Shown: positions 1 through 11,777, numbered from the stretch's first letter. The stretch is DNA of 64,000 bases from Candidatus Arsenophonus triatominarum (GCF_001640365.1 NZ_LWMI01000007.1:248001-312000); one strand, 5' to 3'. Translations and numbers: made by a program. Notes: generated from the letters alone by a model not told the origin.

Positions 1-79
1 CAATTTTTTTAGGTATCCACTTTAGTCATAAACACTCTTATTTCGAAATTAGGATTAGAATCTCGATTAAATTAGACTT

Positions 80-567
80 AACCTGAGTTCGGGATAAGAA
101 ATAAAGTGAAAGTCTTGCTATTCAAATAGTTGAATGCGCATATTTCGTTAAAATACTCTAACAATCTGGTTAAAGCGTAGAGCATTGTTAAACAATGATG
201 GAAAATCTTACTGAACTTTATTGCCTGATGGATGATTTTTGTAAAGACTTCGAGCGAAAAATGCATGAAATTTTGCTGAATAACGGTAGTAAGCATCGTA
301 GACGTAGACGGTCTACTCAGCTTTCATTGGCTGAAATGATGACACTGGTTGTTTTGTTTCATCAACTCCGATTCAGCCAATTCAAGGTATTTTATCTCTA
401 TCATGTCCGTTTATCTCTCAGGAAGGAATTTCCTAACTTGCCATCATATTCACGCTGCGTAGAGTTACTTCCGCGCAGTGCCTTAGCTTTAACGGCACTG
501 TTTGAGTCAATTAAGGGAAAGTGCACGGGTCTGTCGGTTGCCCCGATTCTACTCCGATAGCTGTGTG
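80..567 (+). mobile_element. IS982-family element, 5' half (truncated)
   Basis: The copy starts with the 19-bp terminal repeat aacctgagttcgggataag at 80 and carries the N-terminal part of an IS982-family transposase (reading from 195; TELYCLMDDFCKDFE, then LVVLFHQLRF). It stops where an IS3 element begins at 568. Its last bases (…agctgtgtg) continue exactly into the IS982 3' half found at 28368-28910 on the other strand, with a shared gtg. I infer this is one IS982 copy split by IS3 and then separated by inversion. Bases 1-79 to its left hold nothing I recognise. Confidence 0.85.
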
Positions 568-575
568 TGTAGTGG

Positions 576-1741
<1,166 letters not shown>

Positions 1742-1798
1742 TTCGGCACCTATAAAAATTACCTCAACTTAGGTGGCCAAATTTAGTATGCCACTACA

Positions 1799-2153
1799 TA
1801 TCCTCTGATAATTTTGTCTGATTTTTCTTAATGAGCTGAGGCTCAAAAGCACCTGACCTGTCTCTGGGCGTTTTCAGCTCAAATTGACCTGATGTCGATT
1901 TAACCGTTTTTCGAGTATAGCCATTTTTACGCGTATCGATTGACCTTGTCGATAGGTAGTGTTCTATTTCTGCCTGCAGGGCAGCTTCGGTCAGCTGTTT
2001 TATGAGTGGTGTGAGTATTCCATCCGTACCGAGTAAATTTTTACCTGATTGTAATTGCTTCAACGCTTCATCAAAATTAAATAATTGATTTCTCATATGT
2101 CATACCTCTTTTTTTTGAGTTTAAGATATGACACAGATTTTTGAACACTACCC
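1799..2153 (-). mobile_element. IS256-family remnant (N-terminal transposase)
   Basis: About 100 residues of an IS256/IS285-type transposase (start 2096; DGILTPLIKQLTEAALQAEI, then NGYTRKTVKS) survive before IS3 truncates it at 1798. The outer end (gggtagtgttcaaaaatctg read on the minus strand, at 2153) is the likely terminal repeat. It is joined directly to codon 13 of nagC, so I infer that the IS256 insertion is what broke nagC. The rest of the element is not in the window. Confidence 0.8.
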
Positions 2154-2192
2154 AATATTACCAATTTGCTTCAAGATGTAATTGTGACTCAT
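2154..2192 (-). pseudogene. nagC: nagC 5' fragment (first 13 codons)
   Basis: Fifteen bases after the nagA stop, an ATG at 2192 opens MSHNYILKQIGNI, which resembles the NagC N-terminus around its QIGN motif. The position immediately downstream of nagA is where nagC lies in E. coli. The frame is cut after 13 codons by the IS256 end. The C-terminal third of NagC is found at 16545-16937 in the opposite orientation. Identification rests on position plus a short match, so it is an inference, but the pairing with the distant 3' fragment supports it well. Confidence 0.7.
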
Positions 2193-2207
2193 CAGTATAT
2201 ATGCTCG

Positions 2208-3368
2208 TTACAGTTCTATTTCACGGCCATTAACAATGGTTTTGCGGATGATGAAGTTGTGATCAAATACGATAAGGTTTGCAACTTTATCTTTTTCTAT
2301 GCTCCCAAGTTTTTTGTCGACACCAATAGCACGAGCTGGATAAAGTGTGGCCATTCGTAATGCTTCATCTAATGCAATACCTATATGTTCAACGATATTT
2401 TTGACAGCATCTATCATCGTTAAAGATGAACCACTTAATGTACCATTTTTATCAACACATAATCCATCGCGATAATATATGGCTTTACCAGCAAAAGTAA
2501 AATAATCCATTTCACTGCCATTAGAATCCAGTCCAGCAGGTGCGGTGGCATCTGTTACTAGAACTAATTTATCGCCTTTTAATTGTTTACTGTCACGAAT
2601 ATTAGCCCAGTGGACATGTAATCCATCGGCAATAATTCCTGCATATACATTAGGAGTGTTGTAAATAGCACCAACTAATCCCGGGGCTCGACCTGAAATA
2701 GCAGGCATAGCATTGAAAAGATGGGTTGAGAATTTAATACCTGCTTTGAAGCCATTTTGTGCCTCTTCATAAGTGGCATTGGAATGGCCTGCTGAAACAA
2801 CAATACCGGCTTCAACTAATTGGTGAATATATTTTTCTGCAACTATTTCTGGTGCTAAGGTAATTTTAGTGATCACATCGGCATTTTGACATAGATAGTT
2901 GATCATTTCGGCAGAAGGCTGACGAATATATTCAACATTGTGGGTACCTTTTTTGACTGGGTTAATGTAAGGCCCTTCAATATGTAGCCCTAATGCCTGG
3001 TTTTTATATTTGGCTAGGTAGTCACGCATCGTCTCTATTGCTGTTTTAATCAGCGGATCAGGGCTGGTGATCAATGTAGGCAGGAAGCTGGTACAGCCAT
3101 TTCGTTCATTTGCTTTTTGCATAATTTCCAGCGTCTGAATTGAGATATTTGCTGGATTATCATTGAACTGTACACCACCGCAGCCATTAACTTGTAGATC
3201 AATAAATCCCGGCGCTAGGATCGCATTTTGTAAATCATGAATTTCAATATCCTGAGGTAATTCTGCAATTGGACAAACTTGTTTTACCTGTTCTTTTTCA
3301 ATAATAACTGCATGATTGTCCAGTCGTTCATAACCTGTGTAAATAATGCAGTTGATTAATGCATACAT
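2208..3368 (-). CDS. nagA: N-acetylglucosamine-6-phosphate deacetylase
   Basis: A 386-residue cytosolic amidohydrolase that converts GlcNAc-6-P to glucosamine-6-P plus acetate, the first committed step of amino-sugar catabolism. Metal and substrate motifs are visible: [11 protein letters not shown] (metal Glu), [13 protein letters not shown] and FSTHLFNAM (metal His residues), and [10 protein letters not shown] (catalytic Asp). Length matches the E. coli enzyme (about 382). It lies 97 bp downstream of nagB on the same strand, the usual nagBA operon. Downstream, nagC is broken after 13 codons, so the normal nagBAC transcription unit ends here. No defect is seen in the protein. Confidence 0.96.
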   Translation of the reverse strand: MYALINCIIYTGYERLDNHAVIIEKEQVKQVCPIAELPQDIEIHDLQNAILAPGFIDLQVNGCGGVQFNDNPANISIQTLEIMQKANERNGCTSFLPTLITSPDPLIKTAIETMRDYLAKYKNQALGLHIEGPYINPVKKGTHNVEYIRQPSAEMINYLCQNADVITKITLAPEIVAEKYIHQLVEAGIVVSAGHSNATYEEAQNGFKAGIKFSTHLFNAMPAISGRAPGLVGAIYNTPNVYAGIIADGLHVHWANIRDSKQLKGDKLVLVTDATAPAGLDSNGSEMDYFTFAGKAIYYRDGLCVDKNGTLSGSSLTMIDAVKNIVEHIGIALDEALRMATLYPARAIGVDKKLGSIEKDKVANLIVFDHNFIIRKTIVNGREIEL

Positions 3369-3465
3369 AATGTTTTACTCTTCTATAGTGGTTAAAAATA
3401 GGATGATTTATCGAATTGTTGGTCTTTCTCTGGTTTATTATAATATTGCATTTTATTATTTTAAT

Positions 3466-4272
3466 TTAACTAGCAAATTGATTAATGATGTCAGATTCTA
3501 ATTGACGAAAATATTTTAAAGTTTTTACTTTTAGCTCAAGGGTTGCTGGTTCATCACAAACTAAAGCTGATTTTGCATGCATTTGTAGGCAGCTAATCGT
3601 CCACATATGGTTAATCGAACCTTCTACCGCAGCCTCAACGGCTAATGCTTTATTTGCACCGGTTGCTAGGATTAAAATTTCTTCCGCATCAAGTAGGGTT
3701 CCTACACCAACAGTGACAGCATATTTAGGCACCCTATCAATATTGTTATCAAAAAAACGAGAATTTGCCTGTCGGGTTTCTGGTGTTAGCGTTTTGATCC
3801 GGGTGCGAGAAGAAAGAGATGAAGCAGGTTCGTTGAAGGCAATATGGCCATCACTACCAACGCCTCCCATAAATAGATGTATTTTACCATAAGACTTAAT
3901 TTTATCTTCGTAACGTTTGCATTCAGCGTCGATATCTTTTGCATTACCGTCGAGTAAATTAATATTATTTTTTGTAATATCAATATGGTTAAACAGATTT
4001 TCATACATGAAAGTATGATAGCTTTGTGGATGATTTTTTGGGATGCCGACATATTCATCCATATTAAAAGTAACTATATGTTTAAAACTAATTTTACCTG
4101 TTTTATAAAGATTAATCAGCTCATGGTAGGTAGCTAGTGGTGTTCCGCCTGTGGGCAGTCCTAATACAAATGGATGTGTAGCCGTTGGATTAAATTGATT
4201 AATTTTGTTTGCAATGTAATTGGCGGAAAAAAGACCGACATCTTTTGCTGTTGTTAGAGGAATAAGCCTCAT
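3466..4272 (-). CDS. nagB: Glucosamine-6-phosphate deaminase
   Basis: A 268-residue cytosolic isomerase/deaminase that converts glucosamine-6-P to fructose-6-P and ammonia, linking GlcNAc to glycolysis. Family motifs are intact: LGLPTGGTP (phosphate loop), TFNMDEYVG (catalytic Asp) and [17 protein letters not shown] (Asp/His/Glu relay). Length agrees with E. coli NagB (266). It is first gene of nagBA and is divergent from nagE across a 358-bp intergenic region. In E. coli that region is controlled by NagC and CRP. Since nagC is split here, I infer derepressed or differently controlled expression. Confidence 0.96.
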   Translation of the reverse strand: MRLIPLTTAKDVGLFSANYIANKINQFNPTATHPFVLGLPTGGTPLATYHELINLYKTGKISFKHIVTFNMDEYVGIPKNHPQSYHTFMYENLFNHIDITKNNINLLDGNAKDIDAECKRYEDKIKSYGKIHLFMGGVGSDGHIAFNEPASSLSSRTRIKTLTPETRQANSRFFDNNIDRVPKYAVTVGVGTLLDAEEILILATGANKALAVEAAVEGSINHMWTISCLQMHAKSALVCDEPATLELKVKTLKYFRQLESDIINQFAS

Positions 4273-4630
4273 TATTTTTTACCTCACTTAATTTTGTTTC
4301 ATATCAACTATATTTTAATGATTTTGTATTATTCTTTGCTATTAATTGAGTTTTTATAACTCAAAGATTGTCTATTTTATTTAACATTTAACGCCCGAAT
4401 TCTAGTAAAATAAGATATTTTTCATGAAAAAAAAAGTTTTTTGTTTAACCACTATTTTAATCAAATAACAGGGTGATATTTAGACTTTTATCATAACTTT
4501 AGCTGATATAATTTGTGATGCAAAATGATTGTGTCTGAGTGACTTAATGATAATATATGCAAAAAATTGAATATTTATAATATTTAACAATAAGATCTCA
4601 GTAAGTAAGGTTATTCAAGGGGAAAACATA
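4273..4630. promoter_or_regulatory. nagB-nagE divergent control region
   Basis: An AT-rich 358-bp spacer between divergent nagB and nagE. In E. coli the equivalent region carries paired NagC operators and a CRP site. Candidates are A/T-rich stretches around 4373-4383 (tctattttatt) and 4404-4416 (ctagtaaaataag) and a CRP-like half site ttgtgatg near 4512, but none is a convincing full match. The nagE ribosome-binding site is aagggga just before the GTG at 4631. Operator calls are tentative. Confidence 0.4.
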
Positions 4631-6655
4631 GTGAATGTGTTAAGTTATTTACAGCGAATAGGCCGTGCTTTGATGGTGCCTGTTGCTGTGCTGCCTGCCG
4701 CTGCGATTTTAATGGGGATCGGTTATTGGATCGATCCTAATGGCTGGGGAGCTAATAGTACTATTGCTGTTTTACTGATTAAATCAGGTTCAGCAATTAT
4801 AGATAATATGTCAACATTATTTGCAATTGGCGTTGCGTATGGTTTATCAAAAGATAAAGATGGTTCGGCGGCATTAACTGGTTTTGTCGGTTTTTTAGTG
4901 GTAACAACCCTATGTTCACCAGCTGCTTATTCGATGATCATGGGTATTTCTATCGAGCAAGTTCCTGCAGCATTTAGTAAAATTAATAATCAGTTTGTTG
5001 GGATATTGGTTGGTGTATTGGCGGCGGAACTTTATAATCGCTATAGCGGTGTCGAGTTACCGAAAGCATTGTCGTTCTTTAGTGGCCGCCGTTTAGTACC
5101 TATATTGACTTCATTTTTGATGATTTTGTTATCTTTCGTTCTAATGTATGTTTGGCCATTTATCTATAATGCATTAGTGCTGTTTGGTGAAAATATTAAA
5201 GATTTGGGTTCATTAGGCGCTGGTATTTATGCTTTTTTTAATCGTCTATTAATCTCGGTTGGATTACATCATGCATTAAATTCAGTATTTTGGTTTGATG
5301 TGGCGGGTATTAATGATATTCCTAACTTTTTGGCTGGCGCTAAATCGTTAGCTGCAGGTCTAGCCGAAAAAGGTATTACTGGGCGTTATCAAGCTGGATT
5401 TTTCCCTATCATGATGTTCGGTTTGCCTGGTGCCGCATTGGCCATTTATCACTGTGCTCGTCCTGAAAATAAAGCAAAAGTCGCTGGTATCATGATGGCA
5501 GGTGCTTTCGCCTCCTTTTTTACTGGGATCACAGAGCCGCTCGAATTCTCATTCATGTTTGTAGCGCCGGTTCTTTATGTCATTCATGCTCTATTAACTG
5601 GATTTTCTGTTTATATTGCAGCTGCAATGCATTGGATATCGGGTTTTGGTTTTAGTGCTGGTTTAGTCGATATGTTACTGCAGAGTCATAACCCATTAGC
5701 AGTGCATTGGTATATGTTGATTCTCCTCGGGGTAATTTTCTTTTGTTTATACTATGTCATATTTCGTTTTGTGATTAATAAGTTCAATTTAATGACCCCA
5801 GGTCGTGAAATAATAAACGACTATCAAGCCGTTGATGATTATGACAAAGATATCACCACCAGTGCTAAAGATATTACCCATGAAGCATACCAATATCTTG
5901 CGGCAGTGGGGGGAACCGATAATTTAACAGTAATCGATGCTTGTATTACTCGTTTACGTCTAGGTGTAAAAGCCGTTGATATTGTTAATGATAACTTGGT
6001 AAAAAAATTGGGTGCATCAGGCATCATTCGTTTAAATAAACATAATGTGCAAATTATTGTTGGAACCCGAGCAGAAATGATTGCGGAAGCAATGAAAAAG
6101 ATTGCCGCACGAGAAGTTGTTACACCGTTAAATTTTGTTGAGAAAGATAATCGACAGTCAGCAGTAAAAGTAAAAAATAAGCATGTGGTGGGGCAAACAA
6201 TTTTAACGCTGGTGGCGCCGGTTAGTGGTGAAATTTATTCCCTTGATGAAGTTCCGGATGAAGCTTTTGCTAGCCGTATTGTCGGTGATGGTTTAGCGAT
6301 TAAGCCAACGAGTGGTGAGGTATTAGCGCCTGTATCGGGCAAGATTGTGAAAATTTTTGCTACCAATCATGCTTTCTGCATCGAGACGAATGAAGGTGTT
6401 GAAGTGATCGTTCACGTGGGTATTGATACTGTAACGTTAAAGGGGCAGGGTTGTGAGCGTTTAGTTGAAGAAAATAGTGATGTAAAGGTAGGTCAGCCTA
6501 TCCTGAAATTAGATCTCGATTATTTGGAACAGCATGCTAAGTCAATGATAAGTCCAGTCGTTATCAGTAATATTGATGATTATCAGGGATTGACAATAGT
6601 AGCAACTGGTGAAGTACTCGCTGGAGTAACACCAATTTATGATGTATTGAAGTAA
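4631..6655 (+). CDS. nagE: PTS GlcNAc-specific EIICBA
   Basis: A 674-residue inner-membrane transporter that imports and phosphorylates N-acetylglucosamine using phosphate from HPr. An N-terminal EIIC domain of several membrane spans covers roughly residues 1-385, with GITEPLEFSFMFVAPVLYV in the substrate region. EIIB follows, with phospho-Cys438 in VIDACITRLRLG. A C-terminal EIIA carries phospho-His595 in VIVHVGIDTVTLKG. Start is GTG at 4631, preceded by aagggga; the frame before it has no better start. It is slightly longer than E. coli NagE (648), mostly in linkers. With nagBA it forms a complete GlcNAc-to-fructose-6-P route, plausible for a bacterium exposed to insect chitin or host amino sugars (inference). 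Confidence 0.96.
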   Translation: MNVLSYLQRIGRALMVPVAVLPAAAILMGIGYWIDPNGWGANSTIAVLLIKSGSAIIDNMSTLFAIGVAYGLSKDKDGSAALTGFVGFLVVTTLCSPAAYSMIMGISIEQVPAAFSKINNQFVGILVGVLAAELYNRYSGVELPKALSFFSGRRLVPILTSFLMILLSFVLMYVWPFIYNALVLFGENIKDLGSLGAGIYAFFNRLLISVGLHHALNSVFWFDVAGINDIPNFLAGAKSLAAGLAEKGITGRYQAGFFPIMMFGLPGAALAIYHCARPENKAKVAGIMMAGAFASFFTGITEPLEFSFMFVAPVLYVIHALLTGFSVYIAAAMHWISGFGFSAGLVDMLLQSHNPLAVHWYMLILLGVIFFCLYYVIFRFVINKFNLMTPGREIINDYQAVDDYDKDITTSAKDITHEAYQYLAAVGGTDNLTVIDACITRLRLGVKAVDIVNDNLVKKLGASGIIRLNKHNVQIIVGTRAEMIAEAMKKIAAREVVTPLNFVEKDNRQSAVKVKNKHVVGQTILTLVAPVSGEIYSLDEVPDEAFASRIVGDGLAIKPTSGEVLAPVSGKIVKIFATNHAFCIETNEGVEVIVHVGIDTVTLKGQGCERLVEENSDVKVGQPILKLDLDYLEQHAKSMISPVVISNIDDYQGLTIVATGEVLAGVTPIYDVLK

Positions 6656-6701
6656 TGTGTTTTATCATTATGATTTGATAACCATATAATTAATAATGAA
6701 T

Positions 6702-6736
6702 AAAAACGGGAAGGGTTATGAACCTCCCGTTTTTCC
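6702..6736 (+). terminator. Rho-independent terminator after nagE
   Basis: aaaacggga-agg and cctcccgttttt form a GC-rich stem with one bulge followed by a T-run, 47 bp after the nagE stop. Confidence 0.8.
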
Positions 6737-6855
6737 TTTATGAGCTTTTTATTGATTAAATAAAGCCCAATAATATATGTTAATAAATGGTTGTTTCTAA
6801 TTCGGATATCGTAGATGATAAAAGCGTTATTAACATGCTTTTGCATTGAGGAACT

Positions 6856-8526
6856 ATGACAATGAATGAGGCATATACTTGCCCAACAAATTTCATTCGC
6901 CAGATTATCGAAGAAGATTTGGCTACAGGTAAGCATACTCATGTATATACCCGTTTTCCACCTGAACCTAATGGTTATTTACATATTGGTCATGCCAAAT
7001 CAATCTGTCTGAATTTTGGTATTGCAAAGGATTATCAGGGTCAATGCAATTTGCGTTTTGATGATACTAATCCAGTTAAAGAAGATGTTGAATATGTTAA
7101 TTCTATTCAAGAAGATGTAAAGTGGTTAGGGTTTAATTGGAGTGGTAACGTAAAATATTCGTCAGATTATTTTGATGACCTATATCAATATGCTATTGAG
7201 CTGATTAAAAAAGGCTTAGCTTATGTTGATGAATTAAGTCCTGATGCTATTCGTGAATATCGCGGAACTTTAAAGCAGCCAGGTAAAAATAGTCCATATC
7301 GTGATCGCACTATTGAGCAGAATTTGCAGCTATTTAACAAGATGCGAGCGGGTGGATTTGAAGAAGGTAAGGCTTGTCTACGTGCTAAAATCGATATGTC
7401 ATCCTCTTTTATTGTCATGCGCGATCCGGTGTTATATCGGATAAAATATGCTGAACACCACCAATCGGGTAATAAATGGTGTATTTATCCAATGTATGAT
7501 TTTACTCATTGTATTTCGGACGCATTGGAGGGGATTACCCACTCACTTTGTACCCTAGAATTTCAAGATAATCGCCGGTTATATGATTGGGTATTAGATA
7601 ATATTACCATTGATTGTCATCCAAGACAGTATGAGTTTTCGCGTCTAAATCTTGCCTATACGGTGATGTCAAAACGTAAACTAAATCAGTTAGTGGCGGA
7701 AAATAGGGTTGAAAACTGGGATGATCCCAGAATGCCAACCATTTCAGGTTTACGTCGTCGCGGTTATACGGCAGCGTCGATTCGTGAATTTTGTCGGCGT
7801 ATTGGGGTGACTAAGCAAGATAATACTGTTGAAATGGCAGCATTGGAATCTTGTATTCGTGATGATCTAAATGAAAATGCACCACGGGCAATGGCGGTAT
7901 TAGATCCCATAAAGTTAGTGATTGAAAATATGTCTGCTGATGAGCAAATGCTGACGATGTATAATCACCCCAATAAACCTGAGATGGGCACTCGACAAGT
8001 GCCATTTAGTCAAGAGCTTTATATCGATCGGGCTGATTTTCGTGAAGAAGCTAATCGGCAATATAAGCGCTTAGTTTTAGGTAAAGAAGTGCGTTTACGT
8101 AATGCTTATATTGTACAAGCTAATCGGGTTGATAAAGATGCAGAAGGTAACATTACCACGATTTATTGTACTTATGATGCTGATACATTAAATAAAGATC
8201 CTGCTGATGGACGTAAAGTCAAAGGGGTTATCCATTGGGTAAGTGCATTACATGCTCTGCCAGCAGAGATCCGATTGTATGATCGCTTATTTACTGTGCC
8301 TAATCCTACCGCAGAAGAGGACTTTTTAGCTACCATTAATACTGATTCTTTAGTGATTCGGTATGGGTTTGTTGAACCAAGTTTAATTACCGCGCAACAA
8401 GGAAAAGCTTATCAGTTTGAACGCGAGGGTTATTTTTGTGCTGATAGCCATGATCATACTGCTAAGCAGCTGGTATTTAATCGCACTGTAGGCTTAAGAG
8501 ATAGTTGGGCAAAAATAGCAAGCTAA
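6856..8526 (+). CDS. glnS: Glutaminyl-tRNA synthetase
   Basis: A 556-residue class I aminoacyl-tRNA synthetase charging tRNA-Gln in the cytosol. The HIGH-type motif is [12 protein letters not shown] near residue 40 and the KMSKS-type motif is [12 protein letters not shown] near residue 275. The C-terminal beta-barrel anticodon-binding region follows. Length matches E. coli GlnS (554). The start at 6856 has gagga four bases upstream; an alternative ATG two codons later is equally possible. The nagE-glnS-fur neighbourhood matches E. coli order. Its substrates, two tRNA-Gln genes, lie at 17.6-17.8 kb. Confidence 0.97.
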   Translation: MTMNEAYTCPTNFIRQIIEEDLATGKHTHVYTRFPPEPNGYLHIGHAKSICLNFGIAKDYQGQCNLRFDDTNPVKEDVEYVNSIQEDVKWLGFNWSGNVKYSSDYFDDLYQYAIELIKKGLAYVDELSPDAIREYRGTLKQPGKNSPYRDRTIEQNLQLFNKMRAGGFEEGKACLRAKIDMSSSFIVMRDPVLYRIKYAEHHQSGNKWCIYPMYDFTHCISDALEGITHSLCTLEFQDNRRLYDWVLDNITIDCHPRQYEFSRLNLAYTVMSKRKLNQLVAENRVENWDDPRMPTISGLRRRGYTAASIREFCRRIGVTKQDNTVEMAALESCIRDDLNENAPRAMAVLDPIKLVIENMSADEQMLTMYNHPNKPEMGTRQVPFSQELYIDRADFREEANRQYKRLVLGKEVRLRNAYIVQANRVDKDAEGNITTIYCTYDADTLNKDPADGRKVKGVIHWVSALHALPAEIRLYDRLFTVPNPTAEEDFLATINTDSLVIRYGFVEPSLITAQQGKAYQFEREGYFCADSHDHTAKQLVFNRTVGLRDSWAKIAS

Positions 8527-8551
8527 GAAAATTACCTGTTGAGAGTTATGG

Positions 8552-8582
8552 TAAAAAGCGTGGTTTATAGCCACACTTTTTA
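8552..8582 (+). terminator. Terminator after glnS
   Basis: aaaaagcgtgg…ccacacttttta forms an 11-bp stem with one C-A mismatch and a T-run, 26 bp downstream of the glnS stop. Confidence 0.75.
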
Positions 8583-8738
8583 TTAAAAAATATCGTCATT
8601 ATTGTTCACGAGATATTTTTATTAACGGAAAAATGGCTTTCTGTTATAAATTTTTATTCGTTTAGAGCAAGTCAAAAAAATATGTAGTCAATATCCTTAT
8701 CAAAAAAATCGATTGGTTACTAACAAGGATGTTATATC

Positions 8739-10542
8739 ATGCTTAAGTTTATTAATTCATCTCTCCCAATAGAAAAAGCGGTTTTACAAGCAGAACTGCA
8801 AACGATATCACCTAAGGTCAATTTCACCTGTCCATTAAAAAGTATTTATAACAGTGATGCCGTTATATCGGTACAAAAAAGACCATTAAAGGATTTGCAT
8901 ACTTATCAAAAATTAAGTTTTCCAATAGATCAAGCAGTGAGCAACGTTATCATAATGCTCTATTGGCTGATTTTGTTTACAATCGTGACTTCACAATTTT
9001 AGAAGCAACCCAGTGGGGAATTGATCGTGAATTGGCAAGGTTTATGTCCAAAATGACTAATATAAAACTTTATCCACAAGATGGTCTATTAGAAGATAGT
9101 TATACTGGATTGGTGGCTTATATTTTTCGCAATAAGGTTGAGCGGGAAATTCGATTGGCACTTAGTGGTACAACCAGTGGTCATTCATTAGGTGGTGGTT
9201 TAGCTGCTTATGCAGCACTGAAAGTATCTAACCTGAGTTCGGGATAAGAAATAAAGTGAAAGTCTTGCTATTCAAATAGTTGAATGCGCATATTTCGTTA
9301 AAATACTCTAACAATCTGGTTAAAGCGTAGAGCATTGTTAAACAATGATGGAAAATCTTACTGAACTTTATTGCCTGATGGATGATTTTTGTAAAGACTT
9401 CGAGCCAAAAATGCATGAAATTTTGCTGAATAACGGTAGTAAGCGTCGTAGACGGTCTACTCAGCTTTCATTGGCTGAAATGATGACACTGGTTGTTTTG
9501 TTTCATCAACTCCGATTCAGACAATTCGAGGTATTTTATTTCTATTATGTCCGTTTATTTCTCAGGAAGGAATTTCCTAACTTGCCATCATATTCACGCT
9601 GCGTAGAGTTACTTCCGCGCAGTGCCTTAGCTTTAACGGCACTGTTTGAGTCAATTAAGAGAAAGTGAACGGGTCTGTCGGTTGCCGATTCTACTCCGAT
9701 AGCTGTGTGTGATAACTTACGGATCCGCCGGCATAAAGTCTTCGATGGGATAGCTGAACGAGGAAAAACCTCAACAGGTTGGTTCTTTGGTTTCAAACTT
9801 CATGTAATTATCAATCACTTGGGGGAAATACTCAGTTTTCGACTTACACCAGGAAACACAGATGATCGGAAACCATTACCTGAGCTGATAAAAGATCTTT
9901 CTGGTTGTTTGTATGCGGATAAAGGGTATTTATCGGCTTCACTGAAACAGCAACTGAAAACAATGGGAATTAATCTTATAACGAATATCAAGAAGAAAAT
10001 GAAGCCTGTTGAACAGACTTGTTTCGACAAAGCCATCTTGCGTCATCGTTCTGTCATTGAAACGGTATTTGATGAGTTAAAAATCTTTTTCAGATAGAGC
10101 ATACGCGGCACCGCTCTCCTGCTAACTTTGTAGTGAATTTATTAGCCGGGCGGGTTGCATATTGTTTAATTCCATCTAAACCAAAGATACCTGTGGCAGG
10201 AACATATCTTCAAGCATAATTGATAATGCTTATCCCGAACTCAGGTTATCTAGCAAGAAAATGTTATTTTGTCGGAATGTTTTAGCAGTGCTCAATTTGA
10301 GCCGAGCTTTACAGCGCGATTTGTTAAAGCAACATGGTAGTTTAGATTTAGAGAAGGCTATGTATAATATCAATCATCATTATGTCGAAGGTGATGTTAT
10401 TCCGAAGATGGATAAGTTTTTTGTGGTTGATCATATCGGTAAAATTAATATTATTCCCCAAGCAGCTAGCAAAAAAGACAACTTTTTAGCGGCACATTCA
10501 AATTATGTCAAGCATAGTCTTATTTATGCGCTACAAACTTGA
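8739..10542 (+). pseudogene. Class 3-type lipase gene, frameshifted and IS-interrupted
   Basis: Three defects share one gene. The first 60-70 codons start at 8739. A frameshift near 8930-8950 moves the frame to HNALLADFVYNRDFTILE. The nucleophile elbow GHSLGGGLAAYAALKVS follows, and IS982 then interrupts at 9230. After the IS the frame resumes in phase (SSKKMLF…LSRALQRDLLKQHG) to the stop at 10542. LSGTT is joined directly to SGHSLGGG; in class 3 lipases these motifs are separated by several dozen residues, so an internal deletion is likely. There is no obvious signal peptide. Such hydrolases include toxins and secreted effectors, but the role here is unknown. Confidence 0.75.
9230..10247 (+). 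mobile_element. IS982-family element, full length, defective
   Basis: A 1018-bp element with 19-bp terminal repeats aacctgagttcgggataag at both ends, flanked by the 4-bp direct repeat atct (9226-9229 and 10248-10251). The transposase is dead: a stop replaces the GKCTG region near 9666 and a frameshift occurs near 10085. The pieces TELYCLMDDFCKDFE, RGKTSTGWFFGFKLHVIINH and [15 protein letters not shown] identify the family. It interrupts the lipase gene in a clean insertion, so removing it restores the reading frame. Mobility would need a transposase from elsewhere. Confidence 0.9.
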
Positions 10543-10584
10543 AAATAAAAGGAGAAATTGGATTGCAATTCTCCTTTTATTTTT
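10542..10584. terminator. Bidirectional terminator
   Basis: aaaataaaaggagaa and ttctccttttatttt form a long perfect stem around a short loop with A- and T-runs on both sides. It lies between the converging lipase pseudogene and fur and can serve both. Confidence 0.8.
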
Positions 10585-10619
10585 AACTGACTTAATAACA
10601 AAAATAGTAATAGGCTGGG

Positions 10620-11087
10620 TTATTTTTCTCCTTTACTATTGCGGGCAGGGTGGCCCAAATCGTTTTCATCACAATGATCTTTTTTGGAGCAATGTCCATA
10701 TAGATAGAGACTGTGATTAGAGAGTTTTATGCCATGACGTTCCGCAATATTTTTTTGTCGTGTCTCAATGGATTCATCGCTAAATTCAATGACTTTACCA
10801 CAATCTAAGCAAATTAAATGATCATGGTGATGTTGTTGTGTCAACTCAAAAACCGATTTACCGCCTTCAAAATTATGGCGAGTAACAATACCCGCTTCAT
10901 CAAATTGATTTAGAACACGATAAACCGTTGCGAGGCCAATCTCTTCCCCCATATCAATGAGTTTTTTATAGAGATCTTCCGCACTGACATGATGGCATTC
11001 AAGCTCTTGTAATACCTCTAAAATTTTTAAACGTGAAAGTGTTACTTTAAGCCCTGCATTCTTCAATGCTTTATTGTTATCGGTCAT
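10620..11087 (-). CDS. fur: Ferric uptake regulator
   Basis: A 155-residue Fe2+-sensing repressor of iron acquisition genes. The N-terminal winged helix (ALKNAGLKVTLSRLKILEVL, then GLATVYRVLNQFDEAGIV) and the metal site (QQHHHDHLICLDCGKVIEF, with CxxC) are clear; a second Cys pair lies in GHCSKKDHC. I start at ATG 11087 (MTDNNKALKNAG), which has aggtagga upstream and matches the family N-terminus, rather than at an in-frame ATG 15 codons earlier. It is followed on the same strand order by fldA, as in E. coli. Slightly longer than E. coli Fur (148) at the C-terminus. Confidence 0.96.
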   Translation of the reverse strand: MTDNNKALKNAGLKVTLSRLKILEVLQELECHHVSAEDLYKKLIDMGEEIGLATVYRVLNQFDEAGIVTRHNFEGGKSVFELTQQHHHDHLICLDCGKVIEFSDESIETRQKNIAERHGIKLSNHSLYLYGHCSKKDHCDENDLGHPARNSKGEK

Positions 11088-11142
11088 GCGGATCCTACCT
11101 TGTTGCATTAGCAGTGAATTCAATAATATCAAAAAATCGTTA

Positions 11143-11159
11143 ACAGTAGTATACTGTTT
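11143..11159. promoter_or_regulatory. Palindrome upstream of fur
   Basis: AACAGTA-gta-TACTGTT is a perfect 7-bp inverted repeat with a 3-bp spacer, about 56 bp upstream of the fur start. It does not match the Fur box or the LexA box (CTGT-N8-ACAG is in the wrong order). It could be an operator for fur, but I cannot name the regulator. Confidence 0.3.
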
Positions 11160-11246
11160 ATTTCAAACTAATTTTACAATCATATATGTCATAATATCAT
11201 TACACAATTTGCAGGAATTATCATATACAAAAAATATTGACATCTA

Positions 11247-11777
11247 TCAATCGATGATAGCTTTTAAATTTAGCTCTTCGGATATTTGTTTTACCCAGCT
11301 TTCCACTCGCTCAGCGGTTAGTTCCGGTTGCCTGTCTTCATCAATGGCAAGGCCAATAAAGTTAGAGTCATCAGCGAGCCCTTTTGATGCTTCGAAGCGG
11401 TAACCTTCTGTTGGCCAATGGCCAACAATGATAGCACCGTTAGGTTCAATAATCTCTTTCACAGTACCCATGGCATCACAGAAATATTCCGCATAATCTT
11501 CTTGATCGCCACAACCAAAAATAGCTACTAGCTTATTGGTAAAATCAATTTTTTCTAATGTCGGAAAAAAGTCATCCCAATCACACTGTGCTTCACCATA
11601 ATACCAGGTAGGAATACCGAATAGTAAAATATCAAATGCTTCAATATCCTCTTTACTGCTTTTAGCAATATCATGAATTTCAGCAATATCAGTGCCGCCA
11701 AGGGTTTCTTGGATCATTTTGGCAATATTTTCTGTATTGCCAGTATCACTGCCGAAGAAGATACCTATGATTGCCAT
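11247..11777 (-). CDS. fldA: Flavodoxin 1
   Basis: A 176-residue FMN-binding electron carrier, the same length as E. coli FldA. It donates electrons to enzymes such as those of isoprenoid and methionine synthesis and radical-SAM activation. The FMN phosphate loop is FFGSDTGNTENIAKMI near residue 8; FGIPTWYYGEAQCDWDD and FGCGDQEDYAEYFCDAMG hold the isoalloxazine. It sits between fur and ybfE in the conserved order, with a 159-bp gap before fur. No defects are seen. Confidence 0.96.
   Translation of the reverse strand: MAIIGIFFGSDTGNTENIAKMIQETLGGTDIAEIHDIAKSSKEDIEAFDILLFGIPTWYYGEAQCDWDDFFPTLEKIDFTNKLVAIFGCGDQEDYAEYFCDAMGTVKEIIEPNGAIIVGHWPTEGYRFEASKGLADDSNFIGLAIDEDRQPELTAERVESWVKQISEELNLKAIID

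Noticed and set aside
4273-4630. Definite NagC and CRP operator positions
   Set aside because: Only partial A/T-rich matches are seen; too weak to annotate as separate sites.
6637-6942. Minus-strand frame across the nagE-glnS junction
   Set aside because: It overlaps a terminator and the start of glnS and shows no family pattern.
11143-11159. LexA or Fur box upstream of fur
   Set aside because: The palindrome has ACAG before CTGT, the reverse of a LexA box, and does not resemble the Fur box, so it is reported only as an unnamed palindrome.
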